Assembly (NCBI GenBank): GCA_029264075.1
Contig: JARICQ010000021.1
Span: 1 to 16,138 of the forward strand
Reading direction: 5' to 3'
DNA: 16,138 bases
From: Tissierellaceae bacterium
GTDB lineage: Bacteria; Bacillota; Clostridia; Tissierellales; Tissierellaceae
Part shown: one piece after another, positions 1-6,962 of the stretch
How positions within the stretch are numbered: the stretch's first letter is position 1
Layout: every line of letters begins with the position of its first letter
Notes under the pieces: generated by a model
Database searches by the model: none
What the model was told of the DNA's origin: nothing
Seen by the model: only the letters and a program-made list of their open reading frames with translations
Translations under genes and position numbers: made by a program

Positions 1-1390
1 CACTACCAGTCAAGGCTACTCTTGCAGGCATAAATAGGTTTTTGCCCTTTACTCCAGTTGCCTTTTGGATTTTTTTCATGAATCCCTTTGCATAGTCCAT
101 GTCTATACTTTCTATGCTTTCCAGTTCATTTTCTATACCCTCTAAGACCTTGCCTGCACCATCTTGCTTGATTATTTCAAGTTCATCTTCACCTTCTAAT
201 TCAAACTCATCATTAAAGATAAACTCCACCTTATCTTTTATCTCTGATAGATTGTGGAGTGAATCCTTCACAGTATCTACTAGAAGTTCAAGCCATTCTC
301 TATGGCCTTTTTCAAATGATTCTTCAATAAAGCCTGCCTCTATAAGATAGGGAACCACCTTATCAGTTAGTTCTGATGTAGAGGTATCTTTTATATAGTG
401 GGCATTTACCCAGTCAAGCTTATCTATATCAAAAATCCCCCCTGTTTTAGAAACTCTTTCAAAGGAAAATCTATCAGTTAGATCGTCCATTGACAGAATT
501 TCTTCATTGTCTTCAGGACTCCATCCTACAAGGGCAAGATAGTTTACCAATCCTTCTGGCATATAGCCCTTCTCTTTGAAATCACCTACTGCTACATCCC
601 CATGTCTTTTGCTGAGTTTTTTTCTTTCCTTGTTTAAAACAGTTGGAAGATGAACATAGATAGGTTTCTCCCAGCCAAAGGCTTCATATAGATATACATG
701 CTTTGGAGTTGATGCAAGCCATTCTTCTCCCCTTACTATATGAGAGATCTTCATCAGATGATCATCTACTACTACCGCCATATGATAGGTTGGGTAGCCG
801 TCTGACTTTAAAAGCACTTGATCGTCTGTGTCATCACTATTTATTGTTATATCTCCCCTGACCAAATCATGGAACTTAATATCATAGTCTAGAGGGAGTT
901 TAAGCCTTACAACATATTTTTCTCCATCTGCTATTCTTTTTCTTGCATCTTCTATTTGGAGACTCCTACAAAACCCGTCATACTTGGGAACTAGCCCCTG
1001 GGCTTTTTGTCCTTCTCTTACCTGGTCCAGTCTTTCTTTAGAGCAAAAACAATAATATGCGTGGCCAGATTCAATTAATTTGTCAATATATTTGTTGTAG
1101 ATATCTAGTCTTTCAGATTGTATATATGGACCATAATCTCCAACTTGTACAATTTCTCCATCCTCAACAAATACACCCTCGTCATAGTCTATTCCAGACC
1201 ATTCAAGTGCCTCTATTAAGTTTTCTATGGCTCCTTCTACAAATCTAGTTTGGTCAGTGTCTTCTATTCTCAATATGAATTTACCATCGTTTCTTTTTGC
1301 AAATAAATGATTATATAATGCCGTCCTAAGTCCTCCTATATGCAGATATCCTGTGGGACTCGGGGCAAATCTCAATCTTACTTCTTTCAC
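1..1390 (-). CDS. gltX: Glutamyl-tRNA synthetase, C-terminus cut by window edge
   Basis: Cytoplasmic class I aminoacyl-tRNA synthetase that charges tRNA-Glu (in many Firmicutes it also mischarges tRNA-Gln). The N-terminus reads VKEVRLRFAPSPTG followed by YLHIGG, the HIGH signature, at about residues 16-20. The KMSKS equivalent is KKLSKRHGD in the middle of the protein. The last visible residues, KNLFMPARVALTG, match the conserved C-terminal end of GltX. About 463 codons are present, so only some 20-30 residues are missing beyond the left edge. The start is GTG at 1390, chosen because an AGGAGG site lies 8 nt upstream. It begins 26 nt after the proS stop, so it is very probably the last visible gene of the ispD-ispF-proS-gltX transcript. 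Identification is secure; discrimination between glutamate-only and non-discriminating charging is not possible by eye. Confidence 0.97.
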   Translation of the reverse strand, partial: MKEVRLRFAPSPTGYLHIGGLRTALYNHLFAKRNDGKFILRIEDTDQTRFVEGAIENLIEALEWSGIDYDEGVFVEDGEIVQVGDYGPYIQSERLDIYNKYIDKLIESGHAYYCFCSKERLDQVREGQKAQGLVPKYDGFCRSLQIEDARKRIADGEKYVVRLKLPLDYDIKFHDLVRGDITINSDDTDDQVLLKSDGYPTYHMAVVVDDHLMKISHIVRGEEWLASTPKHVYLYEAFGWEKPIYVHLPTVLNKERKKLSKRHGDVAVGDFKEKGYMPEGLVNYLALVGWSPEDNEEILSMDDLTDRFSFERVSKTGGIFDIDKLDWVNAHYIKDTSTSELTDKVVPYLIEAGFIEESFEKGHREWLELLVDTVKDSLHNLSEIKDKVEFIFNDEFELEGEDELEIIKQDGAGKVLEGIENELESIESIDMDYAKGFMKKIQKATGVKGKNLFMPARVALTGS

Positions 1391-1416
1391 AATCTACACC
1401 TCCTAAATTATTTAGT

Positions 1417-3150
1417 TTATCTATTCTTTAAAGCCATGCCTTCTTCCCTATATAGATCAACTATTAAAGAAATCACTTCTTTCTCTTCAAGCTCTTCCCT
1501 GCCTTCTTCTCCTCTAATAGAGTATTCTACTATCTCTTCTCCCGCTCTTTTGCCTACAGTTATTCTAACAGGTATACCTATTAGGTCTCTGTCATTGAAT
1601 TTGACTCCTGCTCTTTCTTTTCTATCGTCTAAAAGTACTTCTACACCCATGCTTTTCAAATCTTTATATAGTTTTTCTCCAAGTTTCATTTGATCTTCAT
1701 TATTTATATTTATGACCGTTATTATGACTCCATATGGTGATGTATTAAGCGGCCACATAAGTCCATCTTCGTCGTGGAATTGTTCTACTATGGCTGCCAT
1801 AGATCTGGATACTCCTATACCGTAAGATCCCATTTCAAAGGGATTTGTCTTGCCATTTTCATCCAAATAATGTGCATTTAAGCCTTCAGAGTATTTTGTT
1901 CCAAGTTGGAAGATGTTCCCTACTTCTATGCCTCTATCCATTTTCAATTCACTAGCACATTCAGGACAAGTATCATTTTCTTCAACCAAGAGTAGATCCT
2001 CTACTATTTCTCCTTCAAAATCCCTAGCATAATTCACATTTTTTATATGGTAGTCAGTTTCATTTCCACCTACAACTAGGTTTTTCATCTTGCTAATCCT
2101 TGAGTCCACTATTATTCTTACATCTTCCTTTAAATCTACCGGACCAGTAAAGCCTTTGTCAGCTCCAGTAATGTCTAGGATTATCCTTTCATCAGCCATC
2201 TCTATATCGTGGCTACCAACACCTAGGTAATTGCTAAACTTAGTTTCATTTAAGTCCCTATCGCCTGGTATGACAGCAATGACTGGCTGCTCTTCTACCA
2301 TAAATACCAAGGCCTTGGCAAAATTGGATGGGTCTACCCCGAAGAAATCTGTAAGCGCCTCTATAGTAGTTACATCTGGAGTATGTACCTTTTCCATCTC
2401 TAATACTTCTTCTTCCTTTTCACTAATCTCATAGACCACCTTAGCTTTTTCATCAGTTGCAGCATAGCTACAGTCCTTACAATATGCAACAAGACTCTCA
2501 CCTACATCCGACATGGCCATGAATTCATGACTTACCTTACCACCCATAGCACCTGTGTCCCCTTGTACTATCCTATAGTCTAAGTGTAGCCTATCAAATA
2601 CTCTTTCATAGGCCTTCCACATTTTTTCGTATGCTCTTTCCAAGCCTTCTTCGTCCATATCAAAGCTATAGGCATCCTTCATTATGAATTCTCTGCATCT
2701 CATAAGTCCAAAGCGTGGTCTTTTTTCATCCCTATATTTAGTCTGAATCTGATATAGGTTCGTTGGAAGTTGCTTATATGATTTAAGCTCACCCTTGATC
2801 ATATCTGTAAAGCTCTCTTCATGGGTAGGACCCAGGCAAAACTCCCTAGTGTTTCTGTCATTTAACTTAAACATTTCAGGCCCAAAATCTTCCCATCTTC
2901 CTGTAGCTTCCCATAGTTCTCTAGGCTGTATAGCTGACATTAGAAGCTCCTGCGATCCACTGTCATCCATCTCTTCCCTAACTATTTGTTCAATTTTTCT
3001 GATAACCCTGTAGCCTAGTGGAAGATATGAATAAACCCCACTTGCTAGTCTCCTTATCATCCCGGCTCTTAAGAGCAATTGATGACTTGGTATTTCCGCC
3101 TCTGAAGGTACTTCTCTTAGAGTCGGCATGTAAAGATTTGACATGCGCAT
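1417..3150 (-). CDS. proS: Prolyl-tRNA synthetase, bacterial long form
   Basis: Class II aminoacyl-tRNA synthetase that activates proline and charges tRNA-Pro in the cytoplasm. At 577 residues it has the size of the bacterial type with an inserted editing domain (INS/YbaK-like), which hydrolyses Ala-tRNA-Pro. Visible signatures are FCLGPTHEE near residue 107, motif 2 as RDEKRPRFGLMRCREF, and motif 3 as FEMGSYGIGVSR near residue 438. The insert lies between them and contains a CKDC pair (about 224) and a CPEC pair (about 394) that may bind zinc. A C-terminal anticodon-binding domain follows. The first ATG is preferred because GAGGAGG lies 9 nt upstream; a second Met two codons later is possible. 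It lies 36 nt downstream of ispF and 26 nt upstream of gltX, so co-transcription is likely. Confidence 0.97.
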   Translation of the reverse strand: MRMSNLYMPTLREVPSEAEIPSHQLLLRAGMIRRLASGVYSYLPLGYRVIRKIEQIVREEMDDSGSQELLMSAIQPRELWEATGRWEDFGPEMFKLNDRNTREFCLGPTHEESFTDMIKGELKSYKQLPTNLYQIQTKYRDEKRPRFGLMRCREFIMKDAYSFDMDEEGLERAYEKMWKAYERVFDRLHLDYRIVQGDTGAMGGKVSHEFMAMSDVGESLVAYCKDCSYAATDEKAKVVYEISEKEEEVLEMEKVHTPDVTTIEALTDFFGVDPSNFAKALVFMVEEQPVIAVIPGDRDLNETKFSNYLGVGSHDIEMADERIILDITGADKGFTGPVDLKEDVRIIVDSRISKMKNLVVGGNETDYHIKNVNYARDFEGEIVEDLLLVEENDTCPECASELKMDRGIEVGNIFQLGTKYSEGLNAHYLDENGKTNPFEMGSYGIGVSRSMAAIVEQFHDEDGLMWPLNTSPYGVIITVININNEDQMKLGEKLYKDLKSMGVEVLLDDRKERAGVKFNDRDLIGIPVRITVGKRAGEEIVEYSIRGEEGREELEEKEVISLIVDLYREEGMALKNR

Positions 3151-3186
3151 ATTAAAATTCCTCCTCGATATTTATAAAATTCCTCT

Positions 3187-3666
3187 CTAAGCTTCTATTT
3201 TTTCTAATAGACAAGCCGAGTAAGTAGATATTCCCTTTTCTTCTCCTTCAAAACCTAAGCTTTCAGTAGTAGTGGCCTTTATTCCTATATTATCTATAGA
3301 TGTATCTAAAAGCTCGCTAATGTTTTTTCTCATTTCATGAATAAAGGGAGAAAGCTTTGGTCTTTGCGCTGCAATTGTGGCGTCTATATTTCCAATTCTA
3401 TAATTATTCTTGTCCATCATTTTTTTCACACGAGATAAAAGAGATAAACTTGATATATCCTTATATTCGTCATCTGTATCTGGAAAGTGATGGCCTATAT
3501 CTCCCATGGCCATAGCACCCAGTATGCTGTCCATTATTGCATGCACAAGTACATCTGCATCTGAATGTCCCAAGAGTCCAGTCTCATGCGGTATTTCAAC
3601 CCCACCTAATATAAGCTTTCTATTCTTTACCAATTGATGTACATCATATCCAAATCCTATTCTCAT
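3187..3666 (-). CDS. ispF: 2-C-methyl-D-erythritol 2,4-cyclodiphosphate synthase
   Basis: IspF converts CDP-methylerythritol 2-phosphate to the cyclic diphosphate with release of CMP, a middle step of the MEP (non-mevalonate) isoprenoid pathway. The protein starts MRIGFGYDVHQL; Asp8 and His10, with His42 downstream, are the expected metal ligands. LLGHSDADVLVHAIMDS and GDIGHHFPDTD are the family signatures. The length of 159 residues is normal. The open frame extends upstream to 3798, but that would add 44 non-homologous residues overlapping ispD. The ATG at 3666 has AGGTG 6 nt upstream and gives the standard N-terminus. It follows ispD after 61 nt, the usual partnership. IspD and IspF are separate proteins here, not an IspDF fusion. 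Confidence 0.97.
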   Translation of the reverse strand: MRIGFGYDVHQLVKNRKLILGGVEIPHETGLLGHSDADVLVHAIMDSILGAMAMGDIGHHFPDTDDEYKDISSLSLLSRVKKMMDKNNYRIGNIDATIAAQRPKLSPFIHEMRKNISELLDTSIDNIGIKATTTESLGFEGEEKGISTYSACLLEKIEA

Positions 3667-3727
3667 TTTTTCACCTACATATATTTTTTTAAGCTCTTCA
3701 AAACAAGTTGAGAAGATGTTTAAACTC

Positions 3728-4468
3728 TTATCTAGTTTGAAATAACAATTCTCTCCTTTTAAACAAGCTTTCCTTGTCTTTAAAAAGAGACTCTGCAACG
3801 ATTATATCCTCTGGAGTTGTGATCTTGATATTTTTGTAGTTTCCCATTACCATTTTGACATCATATCCTCCATTTTCAACTATAGAACTATCATCTGTAG
3901 CAAGATATCCTTCTTTTATTGCCTTTCTATAGCTATCTACAAGTATATTTTTAGGAAAACACTGGGGAGTCTGAGCTGCCCAAAGACTAGATCTTTTAGG
4001 TGTGCTTTCTACTTTTTTATCCTCTCCCACAACTTTGATTGTATCAGTAACTGGAACCCCTATGACGCATGGTCCAAAGTCTACTACTCCTTTGATCCCG
4101 TCCTCTATGTTCTTTATTTCCACAAAGGGTCTGGCTCCATCGTGAGTTAAGACTATATCAGTCTTTTTATCCAAGGCCAAGATACCATTGTAGACAGAAT
4201 GCTGTCTTTCTTTTCCACCTCTTACAATCTTATTTATTTTTTTAAATTTATATTTTTTAACTATTTCTTTTCTGCAATATTCAATTTCTTCTTCTTTTGT
4301 AACTATTATTATTTCATCAACATATCTACATTTTTCGAATTTTTCTATGGTATGTGCGAGTATGGGTTTTCCTTCGATCCATATGAACTGTTTATTTATT
4401 TTGCTTCCCATTCTATTGCTCATTCCTGCTGCTGCAATGATCACAGATACATAGTGGCCTTTATACAT
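3728..4468 (-). CDS. ispD: 2-C-methyl-D-erythritol 4-phosphate cytidylyltransferase
   Basis: IspD transfers CMP from CTP to MEP, giving CDP-methylerythritol, the substrate for the IspE step that precedes IspF. The nucleotide-binding loop IIAAAGMSNRMGSKINKQF lies at residues 10-28. HDGARPF lies at 109-115, followed by TPKRSSLWAAQTPQCF, TDDSSIVE and a C-terminal ITTPEDIIVAE strand-helix. At 246 residues it is slightly long: the last 18 or so residues form a basic tail with repeated ESLFK-like units (ESLFKDK, ESLFKRR, ELLF) that the family does not need. The start ATG at 4468 follows GAGAGGTGAT. This is the first gene of the ispD-ispF-proS-gltX unit and has its own promoter directly upstream. 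Confidence 0.96.
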   Translation of the reverse strand: MYKGHYVSVIIAAAGMSNRMGSKINKQFIWIEGKPILAHTIEKFEKCRYVDEIIIVTKEEEIEYCRKEIVKKYKFKKINKIVRGGKERQHSVYNGILALDKKTDIVLTHDGARPFVEIKNIEDGIKGVVDFGPCVIGVPVTDTIKVVGEDKKVESTPKRSSLWAAQTPQCFPKNILVDSYRKAIKEGYLATDDSSIVENGGYDVKMVMGNYKNIKITTPEDIIVAESLFKDKESLFKRRELLFQTR

Positions 4469-4487
4469 CTTATCACCTCTCCTAGGT

Positions 4488-4517
4488 ATTATAGCATATT
4501 AGTAGCAGGATAAACAA
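4488..4517 (-). promoter_or_regulatory. Sigma-A promoter for ispD operon
   Basis: On the minus strand, TTGTTT (4512-4517) is followed after 18 nt by TATAAT (4488-4493), with a TGC extended -10 element directly before it. The predicted start of transcription, near 4481, lies only about 12 nt upstream of the ispD ATG, so the leader would be little more than the ribosome binding site. It sits directly downstream of the terminator of the PIN/TRAM gene, consistent with ispD starting a new transcript. Confidence 0.65.
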
Positions 4518-4525
4518 TCATATTA

Positions 4526-4554
4526 CAAAAAACAAAAGACCCCTAGGGGTCTTT
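4526..4554 (-). terminator. Rho-independent terminator of the PIN/TRAM gene
   Basis: A perfect 20-nt palindrome (4535-4554: AAAGACCCCT and its complement) is followed on the minus strand by TTTTGTTTTTTG, the classic GC stem and U-tract. The last two bases of the stem overlap the TAA stop codon (4553-4555) of the upstream gene. It insulates the ispD promoter from upstream reading. Confidence 0.9.
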
Positions 4555-5656
4555 ATATAGCTTTGTCCATCATAGACTTAGGCTTTGCAAATATCATCCT
4601 ACCTGCAGAAGTCTGGAGCACTGAAGTAACTACAACATCTATGGTCTGTCCAATAAACTTTCTACCGCTTTCAACCACTATCATAGTTCCATCATCTAAA
4701 TATGCAAGACCTTGATTTTGTTCTTTTCCGTCTTTAACTACATGTACAACCATTTGTTCGCCAGGCAAAACTACTGGTTTTACAGAATTTGCCAGATCAT
4801 TAATATTTAAAACAGATATACTCTGCACTTCTGCTACCTTATTTAAATTGTAGTCATTTGTAAGTACTCTACCCTTTAACTTTTGAGTTAATTTCAGAAG
4901 TTTTGAATCTACTTCTTTTACATCTTCAAACTTGCTATTGTCTATAATTACCTCTATATCTACTTCCTTTTGAATTTTTTGCAAGATATCTAGTCCTCTT
5001 CTACCTCGATTTCTCTTTAGAGAGTCTGACGAATCTGCTATATGCTGGAGCTCTTCAAGTACAAACTCCGGAATTACCAGAGGTCCTTCTATAAATCCAG
5101 TTTTACATATATCTAATATCCTGCCATCTATGATTACGGAAGTATCTAAGATCTTTGGATAGCTTACATTTGTCTCTTTAGGCTTTTCTTTACTAGTCTT
5201 TTTAAGATTGCTAAGATTACTAAATGTAGTGTAAATATCGTCTTTTCTTCTGTGGGGCACCGTAAGACCTAGATAACCTAATATTATATAAAAAATTATA
5301 GAAAGTACTACATCTACATAGGGTATACCTATTGAAGACAAAGGCTGAGATATTAAAAAAGCAATTATTAGTCCTATTATAAGGCCTATGGATGAAACTG
5401 CTATATCGTATGCTGAAAACCTTTCCAATTCTTTTTCAATTAACTTTAAAAACTTCCTACCTTTTTTTATGATTTTATCTGATATTAAAAAGAAAATAAT
5501 TCCAAAAAGCAATGAAACTCCAATATAAAGAGATAACCTTACCCAACTTCCTGCTTCTGTGTTTATAAATGTAGAATTTATAAGTGCTGAAATCAAACTA
5601 AAACCTAAAAGAGCACCTAATAAACCTACCATGGCTTTGAGAATCTTATTAAGCAT
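4553..5656 (-). CDS. Membrane-anchored PIN/TRAM domain protein (YacL-like)
   Basis: A 367-residue protein of the YacL type. Four hydrophobic segments (about 7-27, 41-59, 85-105, 112-131) form an N-terminal membrane part. A linker leads to a PIN nuclease-fold domain (about 168-285) starting ILDTSVIIDGRI. Acidic residues at the expected sites include Asp171, the EE pair at 201-202, Asp250 and the LTNDYN motif near 267. A C-terminal TRAM domain (about 297-358), a small RNA-binding barrel, closes the protein. Established knowledge: PIN domains are metal-dependent RNases and TRAM binds RNA, but the role of this family is poorly defined. The start ATG has a strong AGGAGGTG site. In Bacillus-type genomes its orthologue lies between disA and ispD; here it is downstream of carD. 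Confidence 0.93.
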   Translation of the reverse strand: MLNKILKAMVGLLGALLGFSLISALINSTFINTEAGSWVRLSLYIGVSLLFGIIFFLISDKIIKKGRKFLKLIEKELERFSAYDIAVSSIGLIIGLIIAFLISQPLSSIGIPYVDVVLSIIFYIILGYLGLTVPHRRKDDIYTTFSNLSNLKKTSKEKPKETNVSYPKILDTSVIIDGRILDICKTGFIEGPLVIPEFVLEELQHIADSSDSLKRNRGRRGLDILQKIQKEVDIEVIIDNSKFEDVKEVDSKLLKLTQKLKGRVLTNDYNLNKVAEVQSISVLNINDLANSVKPVVLPGEQMVVHVVKDGKEQNQGLAYLDDGTMIVVESGRKFIGQTIDVVVTSVLQTSAGRMIFAKPKSMMDKAI

Positions 5657-5705
5657 TCTTTCACCTCCTTGCTCTATTTATCTCCAAAAAAACATTTGCT
5701 AAACT

Positions 5706-5740
5706 TATATTTTAAAAAATATGGGTTTTTATTTAACCCT
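5706..5740 (-). terminator. Weak terminator candidate after carD
   Basis: On the minus strand GGGTT (5735-5739) pairs with AACCC (5723-5727) across a 7-nt loop, followed by an ATATTTTTT run. The five-pair stem is short, so partial read-through into the PIN/TRAM gene is plausible, and no clear separate promoter is visible for that gene. Confidence 0.4.
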
Positions 5741-5755
5741 ACCTAAGTCTTCATC

Positions 5756-6274
5756 CTATTCTTCTTCAGTTTCACCTTCATCTTCACTTTCCGCTTCAAA
5801 TTCAATGGCTTCTACTACTATTTTTTCAACACTTTCTATATCACTGTCTGTAACTAAGACCATCTCAGAAAGCAACATCTGCTTTGCAGAACTTAGCATC
5901 TTTCTCTCCCCTGTTGATAGACCCTTCTCCCTGTCTAAGAGAAGCAAATTCCTAACTACGGCTGCAACTTCAAATATATCCCCTGATTTGATCCTATCCA
6001 TGTTGGCCCTATATCTTCTATTCCAATTTTGGGGCATAGCCGATCTGTCATCTCTGAGTATTGACATTACATCCTTGTATCCATCTTCATCTACTATATC
6101 CCTTATCCCCACATCCTCAACATTATCTACAGGGACCATTACTTTCATATCTCCTATAGGCAATCTCATGATGAAGTATTTTCTTTTTTCTCCTAGAACT
6201 TCCTTTTCTTCTATAGCTTCAATTATACCAGCTCCATGCATCGGGTATACAACTTTGTCGCCAATTTTAAACAT
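5756..6274 (-). CDS. CarD family transcriptional regulator
   Basis: A 172-residue CarD/CdnL-type protein. It begins MFKIGDKVVYPMHGAGII, the RNA-polymerase-interacting (RID/Tudor-like) domain of about 60 residues shared with the transcription-repair coupling factor. A helical domain containing the basic stretch PQNWNRRYRANMDRI follows; it contacts promoter DNA near the upstream edge of the bubble in studied members. The last 15 residues are strongly acidic. Established knowledge: CarD/CdnL proteins bind the RNA polymerase beta subunit and alter open complex stability, often at rRNA and housekeeping promoters. The start ATG follows AGGAGG by 8 nt. It has its own promoter and is divergent from the 6483-6899 gene. 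Function by family is secure; its regulon here is unknown. Confidence 0.93.
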   Translation of the reverse strand: MFKIGDKVVYPMHGAGIIEAIEEKEVLGEKRKYFIMRLPIGDMKVMVPVDNVEDVGIRDIVDEDGYKDVMSILRDDRSAMPQNWNRRYRANMDRIKSGDIFEVAAVVRNLLLLDREKGLSTGERKMLSSAKQMLLSEMVLVTDSDIESVEKIVVEAIEFEAESEDEGETEEE

Positions 6275-6306
6275 ATTAAAAACCTCCTATTTTACTTACA
6301 CCTAGT

Positions 6307-6335
6307 ATTATACATTATTATTTCTAGATTGTAAA
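6307..6335 (-). promoter_or_regulatory. Sigma-A promoter for carD
   Basis: On the minus strand TTTACA (6330-6335), a 17-nt spacer and TATAAT (6307-6312) lie about 33 nt upstream of the carD start. A weaker second candidate, TTGACT with TAAACT 17 nt later, lies further upstream. The intergenic space is shared with the divergent promoter of the plus-strand gene. Confidence 0.75.
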
Positions 6336-6414
6336 GATTACAGTTTACCATGAATAAATTATCTAGTCAACTATTTGAATACAAAAAATTACAATATGAA
6401 TTCTAGAGAAATAT

Positions 6415-6444
6415 TTGACAATAAGCCATGATAGTAAGTATAAT
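6415..6444 (+). promoter_or_regulatory. Consensus sigma-A promoter for the plus-strand gene
   Basis: TTGACA (6415-6420) and TATAAT (6439-6444) are both perfect consensus hexamers, separated by 18 nt. Transcription should start near 6451, giving a leader of about 32 nt before the ATG at 6483. It is divergent from the carD promoter. Confidence 0.85.
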
Positions 6445-6482
6445 GAGTTATAGAATAAACTTAATTGACAGGGGCTGAGAAT

Positions 6483-6899
6483 ATGAATGAGAAGACTAAC
6501 AAGAAAAAGGCTAATATCCTATGCAATGATTTCCAAGAACAAGTTTCTCAAGTGCTTATAAGGCACAAGAGCATATTGGATATAATGACAAAGCTAGACG
6601 AATACAATGCTCGTATAAATAGAGCTGTAGCTAAGTCTGTCACTGCTTGTGGATGCATTTCAATCCATGCTGAAAAACAAGATTATAGCAAGGAATCATT
6701 TGCCGATAATATAGATTCAGTAGAAAATCATCTAGAAGGAAAAATTTGTAATAGCTGTAAAGATGTAATAGAAAAAGAAATAGGCTCTTATGTCTTCTAT
6801 ATAGCAGCTATGTGCAATACATTAGGTCTAAATTTAGAAGAACTGTTGCAAAAAGAGTACGAAACTATAAGTACTTTGGGAATATTTAGCTTGAAATAG
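6483..6899 (+). CDS. Small Cys-containing clostridial protein, MazG-like C-terminus
   Basis: A 138-residue protein I recognise only as a type that recurs in Clostridia; databases may label it DUF1573, though I am not sure of that label. The ATG at 6483 is chosen because AGGGG lies 8 nt upstream; a TTG at 6465 in the same frame lacks a good site. Visible features: a Lys-rich N-terminus, the helical stretch RHKSILDIMTKLDEYNARI, then VTACGCISIHAEKQ, ICNSCKDVIEKEIG and a C-terminal helical region ending TLGIFSLK. Six cysteines lie at about 14, 56, 58, 89, 92 and 111, so metal binding is possible. The segment EKEIGSYVFYIAAMCNTLGL resembles the second metal-binding helix of MazG-type NTP pyrophosphatases, with Ser where their Asp would be. 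It has no signal peptide or membrane segment. It is the only plus-strand gene, framed by a strong promoter and a bidirectional terminator. Confidence 0.8.
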   Translation: MNEKTNKKKANILCNDFQEQVSQVLIRHKSILDIMTKLDEYNARINRAVAKSVTACGCISIHAEKQDYSKESFADNIDSVENHLEGKICNSCKDVIEKEIGSYVFYIAAMCNTLGLNLEELLQKEYETISTLGIFSLK

Positions 6900-6912
6900 T
6901 TTTAATCTTTCA

Positions 6913-6962
6913 TAAATAAAAATGATGGCTCTACCAATTGGTAGAGCCATCATTTTTATTTA
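6913..6962. terminator. Bidirectional terminator, perfect 25-bp inverted repeat
   Basis: The 50 bases are a perfect inverted repeat centred between 6937 and 6938 (CCAATTGG core). GATGGCTCTACC and its complement form the GC-bearing arms, with A-tracts and T-tracts outside, so a U-tail is produced whichever strand is transcribed. It separates the convergent 6483-6899 gene and radA, and the radA stop codon (6956-6958) lies within it. Confidence 0.92.

Noticed and set aside
99..1693. Open frames on the plus strand antisense to gltX and proS, and others like them up to 10501
   Set aside because: They are Ser/Leu/Phe-rich low-complexity translations of the opposite strand, lack ribosome binding sites, and lie entirely within genes with clear family matches.
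3667..3798. Upstream in-frame extension of ispF giving a 203-residue protein
   Set aside because: The extra 44 residues have no family match and overlap ispD. The ATG at 3666 has its own ribosome binding site and gives the standard IspF N-terminus.
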